In this document: positions 32,810 through 43,170 of the stretch, one piece after another
Layout: every line of letters starts with the position of its first letter
How positions within the stretch are numbered: the stretch's first letter is position 1
Assembly: GCA_013368325.1 (NCBI GenBank)
Contig: JAACJK010000114.1
Location: 1 to 64,000 of the forward strand
From: Ephemerocybe angulata
Taxonomy: Eukaryota; Basidiomycota; Agaricomycetes; Agaricales; Psathyrellaceae
Direction: 5' to 3'
Length of the DNA: 64,000 nucleotides
The notes under the pieces: model-generated
Database searches by the model: none
Seen by the model: the letters and a program-made list of their open reading frames with translations, nothing else
What the model was told of the DNA's origin: nothing
Position numbers and translations under genes: made by a program

Positions 32810-35800
32810 ATGGATGGTGCACTACGAGTGTCGAAGCACAAATTGACAAGCTCAACGAGAAGATCATTGTCCATCTCGTATATATCGCGATAGGAGATGC
32901 CGTCTGCGCCCGTAGCTGAGTCGAACTTCCCCTTGATAACCTTCTTCCCCTTTTCTATCTCCTCAACCCCCACCCTCCGAGAGAAGGACCGCTCGGGCGT
33001 CGCATCCTCAGTCTCATCCCCCAACACAGCGGCAACCTGCTCCAGCAACTCCATTCGGCCGCCGTCAAACGTGCGGTGGGGAACACTGGGTGGGTTCATC
33101 TTCCCCCAGAATGACCGAGCAAGCACATCCGCCGAAAAATCTCCAACCACCCCAGCACCGCCCTTCGTCAACCTATCGAACACCCTCCAGAACTTTTTCT
33201 GTACCGCCCCGCCAAACATTTCCTGCCGGATCTCGCGCTGACATGCCCTGCACTTCCGGCGGCGGTCCGCCAGCAGAGACGGAGCCGCCTGCTCCTCCGT
33301 CTCCTCCCACCGCCCCTTCTTATCCCCCTCCTCCCCCCTGCGCTTCCCCAGCAATCCCACAACCTTATCCAACTCCACCACCTCTGTCTCCCCCGCACAC
33401 GCCCCACAGTCGCACACCCCAGTGGCCGACTTATCAATCCTCACGTACGGCGGGGCCGGCGGTAGTAGCGCGCCCTCCTTCGCGAGTGCATCTGCCGCAT
33501 CGTTCTCCGCATGGCCGCTGTGCGCCTTGACCTTGCGCAGCGTCACGCCAGCCGGGCGCATGCGGAAGAGGTGCGCAATATCCCCAAAGATATCCCCATT
33601 CCGGACCCTCCATCCTACCGCCGCGCTGCCTGGCGCCCAGGTGGTGAGGGAGTTTATCGCATACTCTGAGTCGGAGTAGATGTCGAGCGTCTGGTGGGGG
33701 TGGCACGCCTCAACAGCTCGAAGAATGGCGAACACCTCCGCGCGGTTGTTGGTCTGGTCGTCCGGTACTCGCACTGCCGCGTTTTTACGACTATCCCGCC
33801 CGAAGAACATCCCTGACCCAGCTCTCGCGTCCACCCTTCCATTGCCAATTGAGGACCCATCCACATATACCTGCACTGGGCCAGTCTTGATGTATGCCGC
33901 GCCATAGACGCGGCGGAGTCGTAGCGCAGGGTCCAGGCGGGACTCCATTGCCCGGATAACAAGCCTGTCAAGCTCGGTAGCATCAGGGAGTTTGGCCCTC
34001 CTCCTCGGCATCCTCCTCGTCCTATCCCTACCATCACCCTGGGCGGCCTCCACCCCCTGCACCGTCCCCACCTCAATCCGTACCACAACCGGAACGTGAT
34101 CTGACCACTCGTGGTCCTCCACCCCAATCGTGATACTCCGCACCTCGCCCAACGCTTTCCCGTTACCAATAGCGTAGTCGACGACCGACTTCCCCACGGT
34201 ATGATACAGCGTGTACGCCCCACTCCCCTCACCAAATCTCTCCAACCCGTTCATAATCGTGAATCCATTGTCCATGCATGCCTGGGCCAGCGCAGCACCC
34301 CGCACCGAGCGCGGGACAACATCCACCGAGTGCAGCCGCGGTGACTCCCCTCCACTCATATCTCGCGTCCGAGCGTTCATGTCCCCCATCAGGAGCACCG
34401 AGCGCGCGTCATTCTGCAGTGCTACCATCACCTCCACCAACCTCTCGAACGGATCCACCTGCGTAAACGTGGCCCACACACTCCTCTCCGGTAATATGTA
34501 TGCCCCAACCACCACCACATCGTCATTAACGAGCACCAGTATGTCAGGTGATGACAGCCTCCTGTCCACCACCAGCCCCAGCTCGTCCCGTGCAAACACA
34601 ACCACACCCCCACGCTGATCTGCATCCTCATCCACGTACTCCCTCGCCTGCGAGAACCTCGTATACCCGTCCACATCACCCACCATGTACACCACATCCT
34701 CATGCAGACACACCTCCTGAAAAATCGAGATATCGTAGTTGGATATTAAGTCTCTGAATCCGGGGGTCTCCATCTTAAGCACGAACAACTCCTTTATATT
34801 CCAAGCACGGATTGAAAGAATACATGTCGGCAGCGTCACCACTCCGGCGGCTGGCTGTTGTGCTCTAGAGACTGGGGTACGGGGACCCCCCTTCAGTTTT
34901 CCTGCAAGAGGACTCGAATTCGGTAGCCCAACAACGGCCTCGACCTGCCCTGGCCCCTGCGCATCCGGGTTGTTCCACAGCTTAGCCAGGTACCTCGCGT
35001 CGTCCTTCCCCCGGATCGCGATACGAACACACTTCCAGTCGTCCGTCTTCCAGGCTCCCGTCATCTTAGCGAGATGGGTGGGACCGTTGGGGAGCTTCGA
35101 GATCCAATTCGACGCAAGATCCATCGCTGCCGGAAGGCTCTCCAACTGGGCGACAGGGCCAACCTCCAGGATGGGAACGAACGGTCGCTGCGCTACAGGC
35201 CTGCTCGCCTTGACCTGGGAGGTGCGAGGTGGTTCACGAGCAGGCTCAGCCGTGTAGGAGCGGGGCGCGGCCGGGGGAGCCCGATGGTTGGAGGAAGACG
35301 GGCCTGCATGAGAGGAAGGGCGCTCGGTGCGGACTGGAGTGGTCAGTTGATGAGAGGTTGGGCTTGAGAACTGAGCAGCGCGGGCGGGCGTCGAGTCTCC
35401 GAGGTCCAGCAGACCCACTGGGTCCATGTGAAAGAGGGGCTCCGCAGGGCCTGGGTCCTCAATCCGGCGGCGCTTCCCTCCCCGCTCTTCATCCTCCAAA
35501 GACTGCTCTAGCTCCGAGACCTTCGCGAGGACCGCCTGATACTTGTCGACACTGAGGAGCTCTGTCTGGGTCGCCGTAACCTTCGAGATTGAGGCGATGA
35601 CCGACTGTAGCATCGGATGAACCTGCGTGACCAACGTAGTCTTCAAGGTATCACGCATGGCGCGTGCCTCCTTCGCCTCAGCCTGGAGCTCTCGGATTTG
35701 CCTGGTCCTCTCGCGTCCGTTCTCCCGAAGGGTCTTAACGGTCACCGTCATCTCCTTCATGGCCTCGCGCATGGTCTTGACCTCCTCCCGGTAACCTGTG

Positions 35801-36057
35801 ACTTCATCGACCATCTCGGTAGTGGGGCAGGAGTGTTGAATCGTGCTGCGCTTGCGCTTCAGGGACGGCTGGGCAGAGACGACCTTCATGTTGCGCAGAA
35901 CCTGCCCTTCTGCGGCCGGTTCCTCATGCGGCTGCCCGTCTGCAGGGAGGGGCGTGTCGACCGGCTCTCCCTTCGCATCATCGTCAGCTATGGCCGAGGG
36001 TCTGGCGCATAGTGCGTACCTGAACGGGTTCCCCACCCGGCGCGTCTGCTGCGACAT
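32805..36057 (-). CDS. Non-LTR pol, 5' part: coiled coil, APE endonuclease, RNase H
   Basis: The frame begins near 36057 and is open to the copia junction. Residues 75-200 are a charged coiled coil. At about 430-640 lies an endonuclease/exonuclease/phosphatase domain: LSIRAWNI, ISIFQEVCLHED (catalytic Glu), LLMGDMNARTRD, YAIGNG, WSDHVPVV. At about 720-860 is a type I RNase H with all four acidic residues: VYVDGSSIGNGR, TNNRAEVFAIL, IYSDSEYAINS, HAENDAADALAKEG. The RT fingers begin after residue 1000. RNase H normally follows RT in LINEs, so this order is unusual. The start is uncertain because a gag-like frame overlaps it. Confidence 0.85.
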
Positions 36058-36217
36058 CCTCCTGCACAGGCTCCTCTACTATCTGCGTCTCTACCTCGGC
36101 TGCTTCTTCCTCCTGTGACTCGGCCACTGGAACGACCGCCGCCGCTTGCTGCGCCAGACTGTCGAACAGTTTCGCAAAAGAGATGTCGTCTCCGGGATTC
36201 TCTGGGTCGGTGGGCAT
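35984..36217 (-). CDS. Non-LTR N-terminal (gag-like) frame
   Basis: Starts ATG at 36217. It contains MPTDPENPGDDISFAKLFDS, an Ala/Glu/Val-rich stretch, and stops after GHS. It overlaps the start of the pol frame by about 74 bases in a different frame. This could be a true short ORF1 followed by frameshifted or reinitiated ORF2, or one ORF broken by a single-base indel near 36030-36060. There is no zinc knuckle. Confidence 0.5.
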   Translation of the reverse strand: MPTDPENPGDDISFAKLFDSLAQQAAAVVPVAESQEEEAAEVETQIVEEPVQEDVAADAPGGEPVQVRTMRQTLGHS

Positions 36218-37084
36218 AGCTTCAAGAGCAAGGATAGGCGAAGACGGTCAGGGACAAGGAGAGCGGGCCACAGTTCGCCCGCCCTTATACTAAAATTCCA
36301 GCCGGCTCTCAGTTCGCCCGCCCACACAAAAATTTCAGTCGAACGAGCCGCACCGTCGTCATCACCCGCCCTCGCGGCCTCAAGCAGTGCCGAGGCTTGA
36401 ATCCCGGCCCTGTTCTTCTCCTCAGTCGCGCGCAGTCGTCGTCAGTTGGCGAGTACAGCAAGCAGAGTGCTAGAGTGATAATATTCGGGACATAGTGGTC
36501 TGAGTCAAGCTTGGGCGCTCACACTGCCAGCAGTCTGGGACTTGATGCCCATCACCTTGGCAAAGCGTCCGATCCGAGTTGCACGGATAACGAAAGTCCG
36601 CTTCGCTCGGCGTCTCCTGCTCCCCCTCCCGAGGGCGCCTGAGCCCTTCAGTCACTGGGACCGTCTGTCTCTATGGCTCCTCTCGTCAGATAACATATCA
36701 ACCCAGTGTTTGTCACCACTCCTCAGCGCCAGTCGCCGCAGCATCGGAGGCAGGAATCTCTGTTCGCGCTTTTACCTCCAGCCTCCGTATCCAGTGCTTG
36801 GCCCACCTCGTCGTGGGGCAAACATGTACATTCCCCTCTCCTTCGCCCGTACAATAGCACAGGTTCCTACAGTATCTAAATATCCCAGCTCCCCTTGGCG
36901 TCGGACGGCCTGGCCCGCCCTGCGCATCATCCCAACCCAGCGTCATCCACTATACCCCCCAGCGCATCCATCGAACGCGCCTTCTGCACAGCTACAGAGG
37001 GATCGGATATCGCTTGTCACACCTAGTCGTGCTATACGCAGCGTACTGGGATGGGCGGTAGGATGGTGGCGAAAGTGATGCATC
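36218..37084. other. Non-LTR 5' leader and unassigned sequence
   Basis: 36260-36350 has two copies of CAGTTCGCCCGCCC followed by AAAATT.CAG about 40 bases apart, probably part of the element's 5' UTR/promoter. From about 36480 to 37084 only unsupported frames are present. Confidence 0.45.
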
Positions 37085-37250
37085 CATGCACCCAGCGCTC
37101 ATCGATGCACTCAAGCAAGGTTTTTTTAACACTGGTACTGCTCTGGGCAGTTGCTATGCCCCCGTTTTTTACCACCGTTGGGAACGATCAGGAAATGACC
37201 ATACCGCTCTTAGCCTTGGCTGAAACCGGAGTAAGTGTTCACAATGCATC
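37085..37250 (+). pseudogene. DUF6532-like fragment, frameshifted
   Basis: One frame reads HPALIDALKQGFFNTGTALG and the next shifts to TVGNDQEMTIPLLALAETGV. Together they resemble the pattern HP.I...LK..FF.....LG...VPIPLLAL.ATAV of DUF6532, a domain of unknown function expanded in Agaricomycetes. A one-base shift near 37160 separates the two halves, followed by a GTAAGT donor. It looks like the remnant of a host gene next to the LINE insertion. Confidence 0.4.
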
Positions 37251-38153
37251 ATGACCCCCCTTCCCCCCATCCATAGTTCTGCAGGTTTATTTTGGCTAGA
37301 GACTCCAGGAGGCCATAAAGAAAACACATCGCTCCAGAAACATTCAACACAGTGTTAAGGAAGTATAGCGAGGTTTGAATGCGAGAGGATGAGCGTAAGA
37401 AGGAAGGAGGGAAGCCAGCGTGCAATCTTCACCTTATTTGGATGTTTGTCTAAGGTCTGAATCTTTGACATTTGTCTCGTTAGAAAAACCTAGTTCTTTA
37501 TTGGTTCTTTATTATAATAGATTATATCCCCCTATCATACCTACCTATGCATGTGAAGGAATAAGGAAACCCTCGTACTGCCGCACTTGAGTGTCGGCCC
37601 GCTTGCAGCTGGTATTAGTATCCTGCGCCGCGCGCACGGGCCACGCACGTGGCATTCAATCTCCGCCCAAGTCCGCCGCCGCGCGCGCCGCGTTCGGGCG
37701 TTGGGCACTTAGCGCTAGGCTCCGAGAGGTTGTCAAGAGGTTGTAGCGCGGCAACGCCAGGATGAGAAGCATATATGTATAAATTCCTACCTAGCATTAA
37801 TCATTACTCAGAGCTTAGGGTGCACCGGGAGTCCGCAACCCGGCTGCAGTGGGAACAAATCATTGTCGTGCCGGCGGCTCTCCCGAAAAGGCGAGTCTCA
37901 GAGTCTGGGATGAACGATAAGGGGTTCCATGAGCACAGGTAGGTGCCCGAGCCATTTCTAATAATTTAACTAGCAATATATAGTATTACCATGTTGGAAG
38001 CAGTAGACCTTTCCTTGCCATTGTGTCCATGAGAATACCATCGAGTTACCATCCTGGGACCGAGAATATCTACAACTTGCCATAGTGGCACCTTTGGGAC
38101 CATGACTTACCTATACGGTAAGCTAATGTATTCAGTTTCCTGTGCGAAACTCA
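37251..38153. other. Intergenic sequence
   Basis: AT-rich patches and short frames only; no recognisable gene, RNA or repeat. Confidence 0.45.
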
Positions 38154-39926
38154 CTAGATCATCCTATATACATGTTGGCTATCTATTTCCCTGATGACAA
38201 CCGTAAGGTCATGCCATTCCGTGTAAGATGGGGAAGCCCGTGAGGCGGGGTTTTTGCTGATGAATTTCGGCGCAGGAGTGAGGTATCCGATATCGTGCGC
38301 ACTCTCTTCTGTCCTTATGTCGAACGTTCGGAGGTTTCTGCATGTGAGGGCGTCAAGGAACTGCTCGAAGGCTTCTTGATTGTTCCTGGCGCAGACGCGC
38401 AATACTTGGAGCTTGGGAAATTCGATGCGTGGATCCTGACGCTCGTACTTGTATTCATGATCCTTTGAATACTCCGACACAGCACGCACACTGAGTGACT
38501 CGAGTGAGAGCCGGGCAAGCTTCACTATCTCGAGGAGTATGAAGTTTGAAGGGCCGTCATGACCTATCGTGAGGTGCGTAATTTGTGAATAGGGAAGGAC
38601 CCAGAGGTGTAGGGGCTCATCCTGGTAAAGGTGGAGCTCTACGCAACGGAGGGCCGGGAAATTGTGTGGGGAGAGCTTGATGAAAACTGGGTTGGGGGGC
38701 GAGCGATCACGGTCGAACATGGGACGTAAGGTGCGTAGCTTCTTCCAGACTTTCTCGCCTTCCTTCTTCGCAAGGGCGGTCTGCGTGCGTGTCTGGAACG
38801 GTTTCGGTGGCTGGTTGGCGTGCATCTTCTCGTAAACATCATGGAAGTTCTTCATAATAGCGATAGCTTGGGCTAGGTCCTCATCTTGCCACCACTGGTC
38901 AGCTTCTTCTTCTTCGTTGTCGAGCAACCGCTGAACCCAAGCGGTGTCACAGTCATCGTGGATGGTGAGGGTAGCAATGTCTCGTTTGTCCACTGAGTTA
39001 ACCATATCGGTCACGCCAGGTCTCATAAACCCCGCTCCTTCTCGAGTAGAGCTCTTGGGCTCTGGATCTGCGTCGTATCTGGGCTTTATCAAGGTCAAGC
39101 CGACTGGAACTCCTGCGGGTATACGCTCGAGGTCGAGCCGCGTCCGTCGCACCTCGCCCGCGACGATCCCGTCGACATTATCATCTATCAAGGCAGACAC
39201 ACGAATCTCCTCCTCCGGCATGCCTTTGTTCCATTGAAACATAGGGCCTGGTGCGCGGTCGCCGTCAAAGTGAACCTCGCGAAGGGTCGCGTCGATAATC
39301 GTGGCCCAATTTCTACACACGGAGCGTAGCCTGTGTTGCGCGACTTTGTTGACTGGCGGAGACGTGAACCCGGCGTGGACTGTGTGATCGACCTTCAGCC
39401 CACGTCTGGACTGTGTAGGGGTTGGGTTGGTGATTAACAGCTGGATGACCATGTCGAGAATCTCGGTTGGGAGACTTTCTATATAGCATGGCTATGCAGA
39501 TAGTTTAGAATGATCCTTGCCTTGTCTCAGTCCGATGAAAGTACTTACATTTACGCCATCCGCCCCAATCTCCCAAGTCGCCTTCGCTTTCTTAGTCTGA
39601 GACTCCGTGGTGCGTACCGATACCTGCATACAGATAAGTGAGACTGTCAACGCGATGCGGGTGCGACGTAGGCCACATACAGGCTTTGGGCTCACGGTTG
39701 ATTCGTTGGTTGACGGCGCCTTGGTGCGTACTTTCTTAGGTTTGTTTCGTACCATCAATACCTCCTGTTGCCCCATATTAACCTTTTGCGGGACTCCAAT
39801 GTAAAAGCTAGTACTCACCTGAATCTCTTCTCGCGGAAGGGAGATGTCGACTGCACAGGCTGGTGGTTGAGAGTGAAGAGGAGTATTGCTTCCGGGCCTA
39901 CCAAAATCGGGATTAAATTGAAACAT
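38154..39926 (-). CDS. F-box protein
   Basis: Four exons on the reverse strand (39819-39926, 39696-39764, 39549-39623, 38154-39491) splice in phase and give about 529 residues. Residues 1-84 are a Pro/Lys/Thr-rich leader. At the exon 4 start is the F-box: ESLPTEILDMVIQLL, then RLRSVCRNWATII. Its role is to bind Skp1 and recruit a substrate to an SCF ubiquitin ligase in the nucleus or cytosol. The rest has an acidic linker (LLDNEEEEADQWWQDED) and degenerate LRR-like segments (NFPALRCVELHLYQDEPLHL, ITHLTIGHDG, RLSLESLSVRAV). I chose ATG 39926 because the longer frame lacks an upstream ATG. The frame is intact. The substrate is unknown. Such families are large and variable in Agaricomycetes. Confidence 0.82.
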
Positions 39927-40506
39927 CCGCGTGACCACGGCGTGGTGGCCATTTTTCGCTATTGGTGAACAACCCCTGCTCTCGAATATATGTGGTGCTC
40001 CTATAGATCACATATAACCTCGATACATCGAATGGCACCTGCACATTCGATCAAATTTCAGGGTAGAAAGCACCGCAGCGAGGGGGAACACATGAGGATT
40101 GGACGTGTGAGGAAGCCGGCTCGTGAGGGCCTTGATGATGTCTATATATCATCTTATGTTACCTTGAAATTGATTGGCCTTAGCGAAGCGTTGTTCCTCT
40201 TGCCTTACTCAACATGCAAAGACCCGAAGTTCCCTATGTACTGAAAACGGTTCCGTCCATTCTCTTGACCGGTCCTAGCAAAGACGAAGAGTCCACGTTC
40301 TACCAATCAGTGCCTCCACTGAAAGAGAGTAGAGCGACCGTTCCTTTTACACTACACAGGACGTCAGACGCACAACGCCGTCCTAGAAGCTGATGCCGTG
40401 AACGCGGGCCTCGGTCGCTGGGTTTAAGGACGAACAAACGAGTCTGATGCATTGCGTTACAAGTACCAACATGTAGTACACAAGGGTCATTTTCACCTCG
40501 GATACT
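39927..40506. other. Intergenic with repeat R5
   Basis: Holds R5 (40098-40255). The remaining sequence has no supported gene. Confidence 0.5.
40098..40255 (+). repeat. Dispersed repeat R5, copy 2
   Basis: Matches 19161-19300 in the same orientation, including GGACGTGTGAGGAAG, CTTATGTTACC, AGCGAAGCGTTGTTCCTCT and GCAAAGACCCGAAGTTCC. Confidence 0.75.
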
Positions 40507-40980
40507 TCAGCGAAAGGGAGGAGTGACTTCCTGTTTATTGAAAATCCAGTTCGTGTGTGATTGAAGTGTTTCGACGTGTTTGTTAGCCTACAAAATTGAG
40601 TCAATCATAAGACGCAGCACTGTTCGGCGGCGACAAACGTACATTTTTTGCCCCAACAAAGTGTTTGCTGCAAGTCACGCAGAGGTATCTTCTATTATCC
40701 CCCCGGCGCTGAAGGCGGTCTTCGAGCTCGTTTAGGAGGTCCCTAGTTGAGAGGTCGGCCAGGTCTTGTCGTGTTGTGAGTAGAGAGTCTTCGAAAGCCC
40801 GTGTTGCGAGTTCGTCGATGTGTTCTCTCGCTTCGTGGGTATACTTGACGGATTCACAGTAGAGGGGCGCGTTAGTAATGACGGGGCCTTTGAGAATATG
40901 CGTATACATACATCGCTTCGAGCATGTACCACAGATAAGAAGGCAGTAAGGGGTATGAGGGCAATTAACGAGAGGCGCAT
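40507..40980 (-). CDS. Small secreted protein with CxxC motif (paralogue 2)
   Basis: Three exons (40912-40980, 40643-40843, 40507-40588) with introns of 68 and 54 bp give about 116 residues. Exon 1 is exactly the signal peptide plus a few residues: MRLSLIALIPLTAFLSVVHA, then RSD. The mature protein has LADLSTRDLLNELEDRLQRR followed by YLCVTCSKHFVGAKN and a tail ANKH...TPPFR. It matches the gene at 16096-16521 in signal-peptide length, intron position after the signal, the STR(D/E)L(L/I)NE helix and CxxCxKxF. It lacks that gene's two later cysteines. The third exon is set by splice sites and a frame ending at a TGA. No named family is recognised; an effector-like or cell-surface role is inference. 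TATA-like sequence lies about 80 bases upstream. Confidence 0.75.
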
Positions 40981-41057
40981 AATGGGATCTGGACTTGTAG
41001 TTGGGGAACTGGGGGCGGGGGTAGATATGATCTATCTTGCTGGCACTGGCGCCGTGT

Positions 41058-41066
41058 CTTATATCT
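41058..41066 (-). promoter_or_regulatory. TATA box of secreted-protein gene 2
   Basis: AGATATAAGAC on the reverse strand, about 80 bases before the ATG at 40980; compare GGATATAAGC at the paralogue. Confidence 0.45.
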
Positions 41067-41809
41067 ATGTACGGAGCGCGAGTCGGAGGACGGGTACAAT
41101 TGGTAGGATTCGATGTGGGATAAAACGTGTATCGTAGTCACATCGTAACATTACCCGACGTTCTACCCGACGTCTCCCAATAGCATAAACCGTCAACTTC
41201 CTTCCTCCGGTGGTGCGTGGAACACAGTCCTTGCCTCAGGCCCGTCAATTTCCCTCCTCCGGTAGTAGTGGGATACACATGATACATGTGCTGGAACGCG
41301 GGCATGTCTTAACATGCGAGAGACTTCCAACCTTAATTTATTGACTGCGATGTTTATGAACGTCCGGCATTGCATAGTCTCCGACAATACTTGAAGTGTC
41401 GCTTCAGGTACTTAGTATTAAGGCGACCGATGCGCAATGAGCCTCAGGCTGCCCCCCTTCAAAGACAGCCTTTCAGCAACCCAGCAGTCTACATCGCGTG
41501 CGCTGTTCGGACAGCACCGAATTATGCGCAGTGTTTAAAATTCGATAGCACCCGCATCTCTTACCGGAACTCGGAGGTCCTTTAGTGACTTATTTCTGCG
41601 AGGGTATATAGCCGTGCTTCCGGGATGGTAGAGGTTGCAATTCACCGGGCAGACACAACCAGCGGTCGCATCATTTCAACGCGTGGGTTGAGACAGTGGT
41701 GCGATTTTGATGCCTTGAGCTGAGCCGTGGGCTGGGACAATCTTAGGGTCCAGAGATTGGCGTAACCGAGCCGTTCCTTTGATGTTTGTTTAGATAATTA
41801 TAACGATGC
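41067..41809. other. Intergenic with an imperfect duplication
   Basis: At 41190-41270 the phrase CCGTCAA.TTCC.TCCTCCGGT.GT occurs twice about 55 bases apart. No gene is seen in the rest. Confidence 0.45.
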
Positions 41810-42010
41810 GGGGAAGGAAGAAGCGAGAAGCGCTCGTCATGTTTGGTCCTGCGTGTCGCCGGTCGGCCGGCGAGCTCGGCGTGGGCCGCTTGGATCGATT
41901 CGGATCGATTCGCTCGACGTTGTTTGTTGCTTCCCGCCACCACCAGCACATGAGCTGAATGCCCTCCCTCTTTTCTCTGTATCTCGTATTGGCTGAGCGA
42001 GTCGCCCTGG
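41810..42010 (+). repeat. Dispersed repeat R2
   Basis: AAGCGCTCGTCATGTTTGGT, the hairpin-forming core CGCCGGTCGGCCGGCG, GATCGATTCG, TTGTTGCTTCCCGCCACCAC, CATGAGCTGAATGCCCTCCC and TGTATCTCGTATTGG. This is one of the best-preserved copies. R1 follows about 140 bases later. Confidence 0.75.
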
Positions 42011-42149
42011 GGCTCATGCGAGGCTCGAAGGGTCTGGATCGACGCCAGGAGGGTCTCACGGAACGACGCTGTAGGAGGAGGACCACTCTTGTCAATTTGG
42101 GGAGGCTGGTGTTGAACGGGCGATGAGTTTACGGCGGAGAGGATTAGGG

Positions 42150-43170
42150 GAGCGGGCATTACCGGTCGTGCAGTGCGTCCGCCTCAGGCTGTTCTAGGTG
42201 ATGAGCCCTTCGATTGGTCCCGCCTCCATTTCGTCTCCGTCACCTATGTCCTCGCTCCCCCGCCCTGCGTTGTACAGATCATCGTCCCTTTATCTTTACC
42301 TATCGAGGGTTCGGGGTGATGGTTATATCACCCCGCCGAAGGCGGTTCCTTAGACTTAGTGCCTCGGTCGTACCCTCCATACCCCCCACATGTTTGCTAT
42401 CGACCCTCAAGCTCCGCCCTTTCTCTGTGCGCCCACTTTCACCTTCTCTGGCTTTTTGGAACGGAGCGATTACGCTGCCGAGTGGAGGTCGATTCAGGTG
42501 CATGAACTCTCTTGCGTACAGAGCAGCAACGCTGTGCGTTCTGTTATGCGGCAGTGATAGCAATCCTCACTCTCGTTTCTACGGCGTATACTGTCTTTCG
42601 ATTTTGATTTTTGCCTTTCCCCCTCCATTTCGTTCTTCGTGCTTCGTACTCGAGCTCGGTCATCGTTCTTTCTCTATCTCTTCCACCCTGCATTTGGCCG
42701 CGAAGGGTCTGCCAGGCGCATTGCTTCTTCCTTTACTATGCTCTCCTCTGCTTTGCTCGCACCCGCTTCATGCATACCTCAAACCTTCTCCAATCTCGGC
42801 GCGATAGCCAGAGCAGTATCGCGATACGCCATTTTTGAACCTGATAGACAACGAGACGTGCATCTGGCACTGGGCATACGCGATACAGTTGTGGACTGGG
42901 TCTATGATATAGACTCGTTCCCCCTATGCACTCGCTCATCCGAGTCAGAAAGCGTCTCCTTGATCGTTTCACGCTCAGGTGGCACATCATCGTATTTCAC
43001 CCTGGAATGACGCTTCGAACGTTCTTCTTGGTACTCTTGATCTATTTTGCGGGTACAACCGATGTGAATGATAGAGCTCGAACCGCTCCACTGAAAAGGT
43101 GGTATACAGCGGATCTCGTGCTACCGATTGTGATCGCCACTTCCTCCGGCCGCCCTCATGTCAAAAGTCC
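42150..43170 (+). repeat. Dispersed repeat R1
   Basis: Shares with the reverse-strand copy at 3480-4290 and with 59640-61300 the blocks CAGTGCGTCCGC, AGCCCTTCGATTG, TATGTCCTCGCTCCC, ACGCTGCCGAGTGGA, CTCTTGCGTACAGA, TTTCGATTTTGATT and GTACTCGAGCTCGGTC. Its open frames are Ser/Pro/Leu-rich and unlikely to be genes. Together with R2 it may form one element of about 1.4 kb. Confidence 0.6.

Larger units (their letters stand above)
25056..36217 (-). mobile_element. Non-LTR (LINE) retrotransposon interrupted by a copia element
   Basis: Reading on the reverse strand from 36217, an N-terminal gag-like frame and then a long pol frame run to 32805. They resume at 26907 and end at 25056. The pol product holds an APE-type endonuclease, an RNase H and a reverse transcriptase in that order. 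Removing the copia insertion and one copy of GCCAG restores a continuous frame at the junction. The 5' leader (about 36260-36350) has a direct repeat of CAGTTCGCCCGCCC. No poly(A) tail is visible; the 3' end may be near 24830. Confidence 0.85.

Noticed and set aside
36542..37078. Forward frame of 178 residues upstream of the DUF6532-like fragment
   Set aside because: Composition is Arg/Pro/Ser-rich with no DUF6532 features; it is probably non-coding.
41743..42159. Reverse frame of 138 residues
   Set aside because: Its second half is dispersed repeat R2 and the rest has no domain.
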